DNA of 64,000 nt, taken from the NCBI RefSeq assembly GCF_019396345.1, contig NZ_JAHKRM010000037.1:1-64000 (forward strand), written 5' to 3'. Within the stretch, counting starts at the first letter, position 1; every line of letters starts with the position of its first letter. Shown here piece by piece: positions 1-7,862 of this stretch. The translations under genes and the position numbers were made by a program. Source of the stretch: Nonomuraea guangzhouensis (GTDB taxonomy: Bacteria > Actinomycetota > Actinomycetes > Streptosporangiales > Streptosporangiaceae). A model generated the notes under the pieces. It made no database searches and was not told where the DNA came from. It saw only the letters and a program-made list of their open reading frames with translations.

Positions 1-1083
1 ACCCCCATCCCCGCCCCCGCCGCCTCCGGTGGAGCCGGGGGTTTCGGCGGACGGGGTGTTCGCGCTGGGCATGTCCGCGCTGGGCATGTCCGCAGCGGGA
101 GTCTCGGCGCTGGGTGTGTCCGCCGACGGCGTCTCCACGGCGGGAGTCTCCGCGGTCGGCAGGTCCGCGGCAGGAGTCTCCGCGCTGGGTGTTTCCGGGG
201 TGGGGGTTTCCGTGGTCGGCGTTTCCGGGGTGCCGGAGCCGGGGTCTCCGGTGCCGCCGCCACCGGCGTCCGAGGGAATCTCGGGAACGGTCGTGTCGCC
301 CTGGCCGTCGGGCGCGTTGGGGTCGGTCTGGCCGCCTGGGTCCGTCTGGGAGTCCGCGGGGTCGGTCTGGGAGGCGTCTCCCTGGCCATCGGCGCTACCG
401 GGGTCGGTCTGCTGGTCCGACGTGCCGCCCTGGTCGCCCGTGTCCGACTGGTCGCCGGTGTCCGTGCCGTTCTGGTCGTCCTGGTTTCCGGTGTCGTCCT
501 GGTTCTGCGGGTCGTTCGGGTCCTGGGTCGCGTCGGTTCCGTCCGGATCCGTGCTCTGGTCGGCGTCTGAGGGCTCCCATGCGGGGTCACCTTCGGCGGC
601 CTGGGGATCGACCGAGCCGGGCTCGCCGTCGATCACGTCGTCCACCGTCTCGGGCCCGACGCTCAGTTGATCGGACTCGATCACCGTGGGGTCCCCCTGG
701 CCGTCGGCCGGGCCCGCCTGATCGGGCGGGATCTGGTCGACGGCGGGTCCGGCCTGGTCCGGCGGGATCTGGTCGACGGCGGGCCCCGCCTGGTCCGGCG
801 GGATCGCCTGGTCGTCGACGGTGCCCGTCTGGGCTGTCTGATCGCCGGACGAGCCGGCCTCGACGAGTCTCCCGGGGTCTCCCGACGTGTCGCCGTTCTG
901 GGTGCTCACCGGTGCAGCGGCCCCGTTCGCGCCACCCGCGACAATGACGGTCGTCCCACCGTCGACCGAGCCCGGGGGCGCGGTGCCCACCTGGACCTCG
1001 CCCGGGCCGTCCGGTGGCGGGGGAGAGCTCCAGTTGAGCAGGCTGTCGATGCTCGATCGCCCCACAGTCCCGAATTCGGCCAC
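1..1083 (-). CDS. Repeat-rich disordered protein, N-terminal part (3' end outside window)
   Basis: This frame is open for 361 codons from a GTG at 1083, preceded by a good ribosome site (GGGAGGGG, about 6 bases upstream), and runs off the left edge. Residues 1-90 have no signal peptide or recognisable domain. They are followed by repeats rich in Asp, Gln and Pro (PPDQAGPAVDQI type), then an Asp/Gln/Thr-rich stretch, then about twenty five-residue units of the type ETPSA/DTPSA, then poly-Gly. The composition indicates an intrinsically disordered linker leading to an unseen C-terminal domain. Its position next to an ESX pair suggests a secreted or secretion-associated protein, but that is inference. 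No family is recognised. Confidence 0.7.
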   Translation of the reverse strand, partial: MAEFGTVGRSSIDSLLNWSSPPPPDGPGEVQVGTAPPGSVDGGTTVIVAGGANGAAAPVSTQNGDTSGDPGRLVEAGSSGDQTAQTGTVDDQAIPPDQAGPAVDQIPPDQAGPAVDQIPPDQAGPADGQGDPTVIESDQLSVGPETVDDVIDGEPGSVDPQAAEGDPAWEPSDADQSTDPDGTDATQDPNDPQNQDDTGNQDDQNGTDTGDQSDTGDQGGTSDQQTDPGSADGQGDASQTDPADSQTDPGGQTDPNAPDGQGDTTVPEIPSDAGGGGTGDPGSGTPETPTTETPTPETPSAETPAADLPTAETPAVETPSADTPSAETPAADMPSADMPSANTPSAETPGSTGGGGGGDGG

Positions 1084-1397
1084 CTGTCGCCCCTCCCAGC
1101 AATCAACACAGAAGCGGCAAAAGCGTATCCGTGAGGCTGCTGGGCCGTACAGGTTGTGAGCTTTTACGACAAGTAGCGACTACCCATCGGCGAGGCCAGT
1201 CAGAAATCGGCGGCTCGTCTACCTGCTTGTTTACCGAGAAGTCGCCCAACGGTGACCTAGCCGTTATGTTAAGTATCTGTTATTTCTGGGGCAGATGGGG
1301 GCTAGCATGCCATTTGATGTTGTTTGCGGGGGTACCCGGGTTGACCGGACCTACGGCACCGCCGTACAGAACCAGACCTTGTTGACCTGGAGGTCCA
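1084..1397. promoter_or_regulatory. Divergent intergenic region upstream of the WXG100 pair
   Basis: This 314-base gap lies between the leftward repeat protein and the rightward WXG100 genes. It is AT-richer than the coding DNA around it (TTATGTTAAGTATCTGTTAT at 1265-1284) and carries one TGTTTAC word near 1227, also found as the iteron core at 7771-7851. It must hold both divergent promoters, but I cannot assign clear -35/-10 pairs. GGAGG at 1389-1393 is the ribosome site of the next gene. No further gene is seen. Confidence 0.4.
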
Positions 1398-1748
1398 ATG
1401 GCCACACTTATGGGTACGGCGCCCACGAAGCTCATCAAGGCTGCCGGCCAGTGCGAAACCACCGCCCAGTACATCGAGGGCATGCGCCAGAGGGTGCAGA
1501 CCATCAAGGGTGACCTGTTGGCCGCCGGCTGGAAGGGCGGTGCCTCCCAGCAGTTCGGCAAGGCGCTCGACGCCTGGGATGTCGACTTCCGTCAGGTGAT
1601 CAAGATCCTTGAGGACATCTACGACAAGCTGAACATCAACGCCGGTGTGTACGCCGACGCCGCGCAGCAGAACATGGACATCTCCAGCGGGCTCAACAGC
1701 GCCGGCAGCGCCGGCCGTATCGACTCGCTCATCAACGCGTCGAACTAA
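1398..1748 (+). CDS. WXG100 family protein (ESX small secreted protein), first of pair
   Basis: At 116 residues this is the normal size for a WXG100/EsxA-EsxB subunit. The defining Trp-Lys-Gly turn sits near residue 46 between two amphipathic helices (residues 8-42 and 52-98). The ATG is set by GGAGG five bases upstream. Known WXG100 proteins form antiparallel helical-hairpin dimers exported by the FtsK-like EccC ATPase. The next gene encodes a second WXG100 protein 29 bases away, so the two probably form a heterodimer. The C-terminal tail has a Tyr (YADAA) but not the full YxxxD/E export motif, so export may depend on the partner. Confidence 0.9.
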   Translation: MATLMGTAPTKLIKAAGQCETTAQYIEGMRQRVQTIKGDLLAAGWKGGASQQFGKALDAWDVDFRQVIKILEDIYDKLNINAGVYADAAQQNMDISSGLNSAGSAGRIDSLINASN

Positions 1749-1777
1749 GCCCCCCAGTACCTAGGACGGAGACACTC

Positions 1778-2092
1778 ATGGCCGACACCTTCACTCCTGA
1801 GGACTACACCTACGCCCACTTCCCCAACATGGAAGCGGCGTTCGAGCAGCTCAAGTCGATCGTCACCGAGCTGGACCGGGTGACGGACGATCTCTACAAC
1901 GACGTCAGGACCACTCTCGGCACGGACTGGGAGGGTGAGGCGAAGACGTTCTTCGACGGCAAGAAGGCCCAGTGGGACAACCTCGAGGTTGAGATGGGCA
2001 AGCAGCTGTTCGAGGCGGCCAAGGCAGTCAACATCGCCAAGGGCAACTACGAGACCGCTGAGCGACGCAACATCAACATCTGGACCGACTAA
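1778..2092 (+). CDS. WXG100 family protein (ESX small secreted protein), second of pair
   Basis: This 104-residue protein has Trp-Glu-Gly at about residue 51 between two helices, the WXG100 signature. Near the C-terminus it carries YETAE, a match to the YxxxD/E signal that targets ESX substrates to EccC. It follows the other WXG100 gene by 29 bases and ends just before a GC-rich hairpin, so the two are probably one transcription unit encoding a heterodimer with this subunit carrying the export signal. Which Esx subfamily it belongs to cannot be told by eye. Confidence 0.9.
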   Translation: MADTFTPEDYTYAHFPNMEAAFEQLKSIVTELDRVTDDLYNDVRTTLGTDWEGEAKTFFDGKKAQWDNLEVEMGKQLFEAAKAVNIAKGNYETAERRNINIWTD

Positions 2093-2121
2093 GCAGTCGG
2101 TCGCGCCGATCGTGTCTCCCT

Positions 2122-2147
2122 CGGCCGGTGCCGTGACGCGCCGGCCG
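2122..2147 (+). terminator. GC-rich hairpin after the WXG100 pair
   Basis: The inverted repeat CGGCCGG (2122-2128) and CCGGCCG (2141-2147) with a 12-base loop lies in the 81-base gap after the second WXG100 gene and is followed by GGTTCCTTT. It is not a strong U-tract terminator. It may attenuate readthrough so the WXG100 pair is expressed above the downstream genes. Confidence 0.45.
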
Positions 2148-2173
2148 GGTTCCTTTGTCTATGGGGGTTGGGG

Positions 2174-2578
2174 ATGACTCAGAAGGATGCAATGGAGGGC
2201 GACCAGGACCCTCTGTACATCGATCCTGATCTGTTCGACTCGGGACCGGGGCGGGAGCATTCCCCCACCCAGATGCGAGCGATCGCGGAAGAGCTCAAGT
2301 CGTACCTCGGCGGTATGACGGGACCCGGCTCGGCGGAGGGCTACACCAACGGTTCCGTCAACGGCATCCTGGACCACTGTCAGCTGTCCGAGGCGCAGAT
2401 CGGCACGTGGCACGACGCCAGTGCTTTCAGCAGGACTGTCGGCGCCAACAGCGGCGGCAAGAAGTTCGCGCAGGTTTATCAGGAATTCATCGACGCCTAC
2501 AAGGACGTGATCGCCGCCGTCGAGGCGAGCGCCGCCAACCACAGCGCCGGTGACAAGGCCAATGAGGGCAAGGGCTGA
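2174..2578 (+). CDS. Small helical ESX-associated protein, cassette A
   Basis: The 134-residue product is not a textbook WXG100 protein but has the same build: two predicted helices and a Trp-containing turn (TWHDAS, about residue 80). It aligns end to end with the product at 9416-9829, sharing an AExL motif, a central Gly-Ser, then aF-tv-G-xxF-xxVY-E, and a C-terminal Ile/Ala/Asn stretch. I chose ATG 2174, six bases after a GGGGG run; an in-frame TTG at 2168 is possible. The stop overlaps the next ATG (TGATG), so the pair is translationally coupled. Likely a partner or chaperone of the next protein (inference). Confidence 0.7.
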   Translation: MTQKDAMEGDQDPLYIDPDLFDSGPGREHSPTQMRAIAEELKSYLGGMTGPGSAEGYTNGSVNGILDHCQLSEAQIGTWHDASAFSRTVGANSGGKKFAQVYQEFIDAYKDVIAAVEASAANHSAGDKANEGKG

Positions 2579-3987
2579 TGGCCGAGGGCAAAGGCGGCAG
2601 GCATGTCGTCGTCATCCTGTCGTTCGACAAGATGCCAGAGGGCGGTGAGGTCAAGGCGTCCAGGGACGAGATCCTGACGATGCTGAAGAGCACCCAGCCC
2701 AGCCAGATCGAGGATGCCGGGTTCGCGTACGACAAGGCGTCGAGCGCGATCGAGAGTGCCGTCAACGCGCTCGAAGAGCACGCCGGCAAGATCATCAAAG
2801 TGTGGAAGGGCCCTGACGCCAGCAAGGCGCGCCACGCGCTGCAGATGCTGCATGCCTCAGGCGGCGAGCTGTCCACCAAGCTGGAGATGATGAGCTCCGC
2901 CCTGCGCCAGTACGCGAGCTACCTCCCTGAGACGATCGCGAAGGTCGAGGGCATCTCGACGAAGTCCAGCTCCGATGGTGACGTCCCCAGCTCCGAGATC
3001 ATGGTGGACGACGCCGCCAACCAGAAGGCCGCGAAGGCCGCCGCGGACCGCGAGGCCCAGAAGGCCATGCAGGAGCTGAACAAGAAGATCGTCGATCTTT
3101 ACAACGTTCAGGTTCCGCACGACGTCTCCTACGAGCTGCCCGGCGTCTCGATCCCGGGCGGTACGGGCTCGTACCGCGACCCCGGATATCCGGACCGCGT
3201 GGGGATCAACGCCGGCTCCAGCGGAAGCGGGTCGTCGGGTGACTCCGGCGGGTTCGACGACGGTTCCGGTTCCGGTGGCTCGGGTTCCACGGGCTCCACG
3301 GGGCGCGGCACGGGCTCCGACGGCTCACGCGGCGGCGGTTCGGGAGACTCCTCGGGCTCCGGCTCGGGTGACCAGTCGGGCTCGGACTCCGGCCGCGGCG
3401 ACCAGAACGGCTCCGGCGACCAGTCGGGCTCGGACTCCGGCCGCGGCGACCAGAACGGCTCCGACCCCGGCGGTCAGGGTGATTCGTCGAGTGACGGCAA
3501 CGGCAGCCAGGATCCGTCCAAGACCGGCGGTTCCGACACGCAGGACCAGACGGTCCCGCCCGTGCTCGGCCAGGACGACAAGACCAGCAGCGACAACTTC
3601 AAGGGCACGGACCCGAACGGGACCGAAGTGTCCTCTTACTCGCCGACCACGCCGGTCACTACGCCGACCACGACCGCCATCAGCCCGTTCGGCAATCCGG
3701 TGAGCACCATCGCCCCCAATCCGGTGGGCGTCCTCTCACCCACCGGAACGCCCAGCGTTCCCTCGGTGCTCGGCTCGCCGAACGGTGGCATGGGCGCGGG
3801 CGGCCAAGGACTCGCGGCGGCGATGCGGACGTCGGGGAACGGCATGTCCGGCGGTATGCCGTTCATGCCGATGGGCGGTGCCGGCGCGGGCACGGACCAG
3901 GGAGACTTCGAGAGAATGACCTATCTCCCTGCAGACCAGGACGATTGGAACTCCGCGCACGACGTGACCGACCCGGTCATCTGCTGA
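2578..3987 (+). CDS. WXG-headed protein with Gly/Ser/Asp disordered linker and MPFMPMGG tail, cassette A
   Basis: The 469 residues fall into three parts: a helical head (about 1-190) with Trp-Lys-Gly near residue 76 flanked by WXG100-like helices; a low-complexity linker (about 215-400) that includes a 16-residue unit duplicated at 47 of 48 bases; and a C-terminal tail with GMPFMPMGGAGAG followed by acidic residues and Trp. The head position of the WXG and the tail are shared with 9838-11214. Such WXG-plus-linker proteins occur in actinobacterial ESX loci and are plausibly surface or secreted components. Function unknown; the architecture is seen directly. Confidence 0.75.
   Translation: MAEGKGGRHVVVILSFDKMPEGGEVKASRDEILTMLKSTQPSQIEDAGFAYDKASSAIESAVNALEEHAGKIIKVWKGPDASKARHALQMLHASGGELSTKLEMMSSALRQYASYLPETIAKVEGISTKSSSDGDVPSSEIMVDDAANQKAAKAAADREAQKAMQELNKKIVDLYNVQVPHDVSYELPGVSIPGGTGSYRDPGYPDRVGINAGSSGSGSSGDSGGFDDGSGSGGSGSTGSTGRGTGSDGSRGGGSGDSSGSGSGDQSGSDSGRGDQNGSGDQSGSDSGRGDQNGSDPGGQGDSSSDGNGSQDPSKTGGSDTQDQTVPPVLGQDDKTSSDNFKGTDPNGTEVSSYSPTTPVTTPTTTAISPFGNPVSTIAPNPVGVLSPTGTPSVPSVLGSPNGGMGAGGQGLAAAMRTSGNGMSGGMPFMPMGGAGAGTDQGDFERMTYLPADQDDWNSAHDVTDPVIC
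3367..3462 (+). repeat. 48-bp in-frame tandem duplication (16-residue unit x2)
   Basis: Two adjacent 48-base units (3367-3414 and 3415-3462) differ at a single wobble base (GGT versus GGC). They encode a Gly-Asp-Gln-Ser-Gly-Ser-Asp-Ser-rich 16-mer in the linker of the WXG-headed protein. The near identity implies a recent slippage or recombination event and length variability of the linker. Confidence 0.85.
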
Positions 3988-4006
3988 TCGCGCTACGGGG
4001 AGTGGT

Positions 4007-5149
4007 ATGGGCAACTCAACGCAGGACTCCAGCCAGGCGGCTCAACTCGCGCAGCTGCAGAACGGCGGGCAGTTGCCGTCGATGGCGTCGGGCGTCTCCT
4101 TCAAGACCAGCGCGCTCGACACCAACAGCGAGGCGATAGACGAACACGCCGGGGTCATCTCCTCGCTGGAGGCCAAGACCAACACCCTCCCCGTACAGTG
4201 GCCGCATTTCGGCGTGATCGGCATCGGCGTCAACAGCGTCCACGACAAGGCGGTCGAACAGCAGAAGGACGCGCTCGAGAAGGGCCGCAAGGCGCTGCAG
4301 AGCTGGAAGACCGCGCTCAGGCAGGCCTCCTCCAACTACCGGGCGGCGGACGACGCCAGCGGCGACCAGTTCAAGAACGTTGGCTTCGACCCGAACAGCC
4401 TCGGCGGCGGACCGGACCTCGGCGGCCTCGGCAATCCCGGCGGCTCCGGCATGCCGAACACCGGCGGCATGCCCGACCTGTCCGGCGTGGGCAACCCGCC
4501 GGGGAGCGACACGAAACTGCCCAACGGCGGTCTGCCCAACGGCGGCCTTCCCTCGACGGATCTTCCCTCAACGGATCTGCCGAAGACCGACCTGCCTTCG
4601 ACGGACCTCCCCAAGACGGACCTGCCGTCGGCTCCTGACGGGAGCCAGATCAACCAGCCCGACATGAAGGTGCCGGACATCGACTCGGCGCTCAACGGCC
4701 AGCCGAAGATGCCCGATCAGAAGCTGCCCGGCGTCGACGGCAAGGTCCCCGACACGACGTCGCTGTCCCAACTCGACCCCAATTCGCTGAACACCCCGCA
4801 GGTCAAGAACCCCGACCTGAGCGCCTTGTCGCCGGACTCGACCGGCACCAGGATCGGCCCTGGCACGGGCACCGGTACCGGCACGGGCAGCGGTACCGGC
4901 ACTGGCTTCGGTACGGGCATAGGCACCGCGCTCGGCAGCGGTGGGAGTGCGGGCGCCGTCCCGGCCGGACTGAAGGGGATCAACGGTTCGAGCGGCATGC
5001 CGATGATGCCCATGATGCCGATGAGTGGCGCCGGGGCCGGTGGCGACAAGGAAAAGGAGCGCGAGAACGCCCTGCTCGGCGAGGACGAGGGCGTTTGGGG
5101 CGGCGACGATGAGATCGCTCCCGAAGTGATCGGACGGGATTCCAGGTGA
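4007..5149 (+). CDS. ESX-associated protein with Pro/Gly repeats and MPMMPM tail
   Basis: This 380-residue protein has a helical head (about 1-130) without a strict WXG (Trp-Pro-His at about 65), a Gly/Pro/Leu-rich middle with seven LPNGG/LPSTD/LPKTD units, a Gly-Thr run, and a C-terminal tail SGMPMMPMMPMSGAGAG followed by an acidic segment with DEGVWGG. The tail matches those of the 2578 and 9838 products, which groups the three as one family. Its stop overlaps the next GTG (GTGA). Likely secreted or envelope-associated together with the ESX apparatus; no enzymatic domain is visible. Confidence 0.75.
   Translation: MGNSTQDSSQAAQLAQLQNGGQLPSMASGVSFKTSALDTNSEAIDEHAGVISSLEAKTNTLPVQWPHFGVIGIGVNSVHDKAVEQQKDALEKGRKALQSWKTALRQASSNYRAADDASGDQFKNVGFDPNSLGGGPDLGGLGNPGGSGMPNTGGMPDLSGVGNPPGSDTKLPNGGLPNGGLPSTDLPSTDLPKTDLPSTDLPKTDLPSAPDGSQINQPDMKVPDIDSALNGQPKMPDQKLPGVDGKVPDTTSLSQLDPNSLNTPQVKNPDLSALSPDSTGTRIGPGTGTGTGTGSGTGTGFGTGIGTALGSGGSAGAVPAGLKGINGSSGMPMMPMMPMSGAGAGGDKEKERENALLGEDEGVWGGDDEIAPEVIGRDSR
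4517..4621 (+). repeat. 15-bp tandem repeats encoding LPxTD/LPNGG units (x7)
   Basis: Seven in-frame pentapeptide units (LPNGG x2, LPSTD x2, LPKTD, LPSTD, LPKTD) are encoded by imperfect 15-base repeats. They form an extended Pro-containing spacer within the 4007-5149 protein. Confidence 0.85.
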
Positions 5150-5928
5150 GCTACGAGTCCGACGGGGCGCTCTACAAGCTGGCGGCGAGCGGGGCGGCCG
5201 CCGGGGCCGTGATGATCCTGCAGCCCTGGGCCTTCTACGTCGCCGCCGCCCTTGGCGTGATGGTCTCGGACCCCGGGGCGATGTCGAGGAGCGCCAAAGC
5301 CTGGCGGAGTCTCGACCACGACGGTCTGATGTCCGAGCTGGACGACCTGGACCAGGGGCTGGACCACCTCAAGAAGCAGCTGAAGTCGTCGGGCAAGTGG
5401 GCGGGCGCGGCCTTCGACACCTTCGAGGGCATCCACAAGTCCTTCAAGAACGGGGTCAAGTCACTCAAGGACACCCGCAACGACACCGGGCAGGCCGTCG
5501 ACGTGGCGGCCAAGGCCTACCACTACGGCGCCCTCGTGGCCGTGGCGGTGGGCAGCAGCATGCTCATCCTGGGCCTGTGGAAGCTGGCCATGCGCGCCAC
5601 CCCGTGGACCATGATCGCCTCCGAAGGGCTGTCGGCGGTGCGGGGCTCCATCACCCTGCAGGCGGTCAAGAAGCTGCTCGTCCGGCACGGCATGATCATC
5701 GGAGGCCTCTCCACGGTCCTCTACATGGCCGTCCAGCAGACCGAGATGACCGGAAAGCTCTTCCCCGGGCTTGAGGCCGCCATCCCCACCGAGATGACCG
5801 CGATGAAGTCGGGCGGCATGCCCCCGTTCTCCGACGCGGGCATGCAGTACGACGAGAAGATGGGCGGCCTCAGCGTGAAGATGGACGATTCGCTGGGCAA
5901 GCTGCCCGGCGACATCGCCTCGGTCTGA
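5146..5928 (+). CDS. Membrane protein with WXG-like helical segment, ESX-associated
   Basis: The GTG start overlaps the previous stop (GTGA). The 260-residue product has hydrophobic stretches near residues 15-38, 125-148 and 183-203, and between the first two a helical hairpin with Trp-Ala-Gly at about residue 85 (SGKWAGAAFDTFEG), reminiscent of a WXG100 fold embedded in a membrane protein. It ends the rightward unit beginning at 2174 and converges with the LysM protein, leaving three bases between stops. It may anchor or escort the WXG-headed proteins; no named family is recognised. Confidence 0.7.
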   Translation: MSYESDGALYKLAASGAAAGAVMILQPWAFYVAAALGVMVSDPGAMSRSAKAWRSLDHDGLMSELDDLDQGLDHLKKQLKSSGKWAGAAFDTFEGIHKSFKNGVKSLKDTRNDTGQAVDVAAKAYHYGALVAVAVGSSMLILGLWKLAMRATPWTMIASEGLSAVRGSITLQAVKKLLVRHGMIIGGLSTVLYMAVQQTEMTGKLFPGLEAAIPTEMTAMKSGGMPPFSDAGMQYDEKMGGLSVKMDDSLGKLPGDIASV

Positions 5929-5931
5929 GCC

Positions 5932-7383
5932 TCACTCGTCCAGCGGGATCCGCAGCACCTGGCCGGGCACCAGGCTGCGCGGGTCGTCCCCGATGATGTC
6001 CCGGTTGGCGTTGTAGATCTCGCGCCACCGGTTGGGGTCGCCGTACACCTTCTCGGCGATGTCGTACAGCGACCCGTTGTTGACGGGCCAGTAGCCGACC
6101 TTCTCCGTGCCGACCCGTGACGGCGGAGTCGCATGACCGCTGGCGACGGGCACATCCGACTGGGGCAGCTCGCCGAAGTCGTGGTTGGTCTGCAGGGGCC
6201 GCCACACCCGGAAGAGGGACGTCGGGATGCCACCCCAGAACTGCTTGTGAAAGTTGCCCGGCTTCCCGGCGACCCTGGCTCCGGGCAGCTTGAGCTTGAC
6301 CTGCTCGTACGCCCAGTTGCGCATCCCGACGAAGCCGCCGAAGGCCATGCCGGACTCGCCGACGGCGGCGCCCGTCTTGGTCAGGGTGGCCGCCCAGCTC
6401 GCCGCGGTGCCGCCCTGGAGGATCCCCTTGCCGAAGAATCCGCCCATGGGGGCGAAGGTGGCCACCACCATGGCGCCCGTGGTGATGCGGGCCGCCTGGG
6501 TGAAGGTCAGGGGGGCGAGGTTGAAGAGGCTGTGGCCGCTGATGCCCTGGGCGACCATCTGCGTGCCGATGACGCCCGCGTACACGCTGCCGGAGGTCTT
6601 GGCGTACGCGTTGAAGCTCGACGCGGCGAACTTGTCGGCGAAGGCCGAGTACTTCTTGAACTTCGCGACCGCCAACTCCGTCTTCGTCATGGCCGTGGCG
6701 GTGCGTGTCGCGGTGCCGAGCTTGGCCACCCACTTCAGCCGGCCGACCACGGGCAGGATCTTGAGCGCACCGGCACAGATCCTCAGCAGGGACGCGAACC
6801 TGGTGAGGACCTGGGCCACCAGAAGGACGATCTTCGTCGTCCGCATGTAGGCGGCTCCCGCGGCCAGCCATCCACCCCATACGCCGGCGGCCCATCTGAG
6901 GGCTATGAAGGCCGCGTACCAGATGATCGCGGTCTTGAGCAGCTCGATGATGGCCTGCCTGGTGTGGGCGGCCGACTCCGCCACCATCCTGAGCAGGTCG
7001 GCGATCTCCGTGCAGCTCTTCTTCAGCGCGACGCGGTTGTCCTGCCGGAGGACCAGGCCCCAGACCTTCCTGAAGTCGTCGGCGGCCTTGCCCTTCCACT
7101 CCTTCACGATCTTGTCGAGGTAGCCGGCGTGCTGGCCCTGGGCGCGCCCGTCGAGAGCGTCGAAGACCTTGTCGAGGCTGACGGCCAGCCCGTCGTGCGC
7201 CGCGGCGGCGGCCTTGAGCCGCCCTTCGGTCTCATCGCCGCCGATGAGCGTGGGGAGCGCGCGCCACATGGACGTGATCGTGTTGAGCAGCGGGGTGGGG
7301 TCGAGCAGCGAGCCCCACTTGATCTCGAAGTGCCAGTCCGCCCAGTGCCACTGGAGCGGGTTCATGCTGCCCTCGTGGCTCAT
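5932..7383 (-). CDS. WXG-like / transmembrane / LysM protein
   Basis: The 483 residues start with a helical region containing Trp-Lys-Gly near residue 95 (KEWKGKAADDFRK), continue with hydrophobic segments around residues 145-200 and 270-330, and finish with a LysM domain (about 425-483; SLYDIAEKVYGDPNRWREIY). LysM binds peptidoglycan, so the protein may tether an ESX-type helical module to the cell wall. The ATG overlaps the stop of the preceding leftward gene (ATGA), so they are coupled. A second LysM protein lies in the Tad operon at 24255. The domain order is seen; the tethering role is inferred. Confidence 0.75.
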   Translation of the reverse strand: MSHEGSMNPLQWHWADWHFEIKWGSLLDPTPLLNTITSMWRALPTLIGGDETEGRLKAAAAAHDGLAVSLDKVFDALDGRAQGQHAGYLDKIVKEWKGKAADDFRKVWGLVLRQDNRVALKKSCTEIADLLRMVAESAAHTRQAIIELLKTAIIWYAAFIALRWAAGVWGGWLAAGAAYMRTTKIVLLVAQVLTRFASLLRICAGALKILPVVGRLKWVAKLGTATRTATAMTKTELAVAKFKKYSAFADKFAASSFNAYAKTSGSVYAGVIGTQMVAQGISGHSLFNLAPLTFTQAARITTGAMVVATFAPMGGFFGKGILQGGTAASWAATLTKTGAAVGESGMAFGGFVGMRNWAYEQVKLKLPGARVAGKPGNFHKQFWGGIPTSLFRVWRPLQTNHDFGELPQSDVPVASGHATPPSRVGTEKVGYWPVNNGSLYDIAEKVYGDPNRWREIYNANRDIIGDDPRSLVPGQVLRIPLDE

Positions 7384-7724
7384 CTGGTGCCTCCGACCTG
7401 GCTGGCCTGGTGGCCGGCCTGGTAGTTGTACGCGGAGACTTCCAGGGCCGTGGTGATGAACTCCAGGGCATCGGCCAGGTCGCCGAGGTAGCCGTAGACC
7501 GACTCGTACCGCTTGTCCCGGTGGTCGTTCTCCGCGGTGCCGTCGACGTACGCCGCGCCCAACTCGTCGGCTCCTGGCGCGAGACCAAAGTCGCTCGTGC
7601 TCAGCTTGGCGGGCGCAAAGGCGATCATGCAGTTGCGGACGATAGGGGCCTGCTCGGCACAGGTCTCCATGGCCTTTTTCAGATCCGGCGGTATGACCTC
7701 ATACCCATCGATCTTGTCCCCCAT
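7380..7724 (-). CDS. Small ESX-locus protein, possibly EspC-like
   Basis: I took ATG 7724, which has GGGGGA four bases upstream; an in-frame ATG at 7739 is possible and longer frames reach into the iteron region. The 114-residue product has an N-terminal helix (PPDLKKAMETCAEQ), a central DFGLAPGADELG-type stretch and a C-terminal helix with several Tyr. This pattern resembles EspC/WXG-like partners of ESX genes, though no exact YxxxD/E motif is at the end. It overlaps the LysM-protein start by four bases. Probably the small partner of that protein; family assignment is tentative. Confidence 0.65.
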   Translation of the reverse strand: MGDKIDGYEVIPPDLKKAMETCAEQAPIVRNCMIAFAPAKLSTSDFGLAPGADELGAAYVDGTAENDHRDKRYESVYGYLGDLADALEFITTALEVSAYNYQAGHQASQVGGTR

Positions 7725-7770
7725 CGGTCCCCCACGCATCACAAAGCCACATATGTCCCATTGATAGTAA

Positions 7771-7862
7771 TGTTTACGGCTATTTGTCGTCCAGGAAACC
7801 TGCTGTTTACGAACCACTTGAGCTGTTTACGGGCCACCTGGGCTGTTTACGAGCCGCCTGAG
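7771..7862. repeat. TGTTTACG iterons: three 20-bp direct repeats plus one upstream core
   Basis: Three consecutive 20-base units (7803-7822, 7823-7842, 7843-7862) each begin CTGTTTACG and end in an ACCTG/GCCTG variant. A further TGTTTACG lies at 7771-7778. The last unit contains the TAA stop of eccB. The array sits 45-140 bases upstream of the leftward gene starting at 7724, the place for an operator. Confidence 0.8.

Noticed and set aside
4517..4621. LPxTD units as sortase signals
   Set aside because: They are internal repeats ending in Asp, not one C-terminal LPxTG followed by a membrane helix and basic tail.
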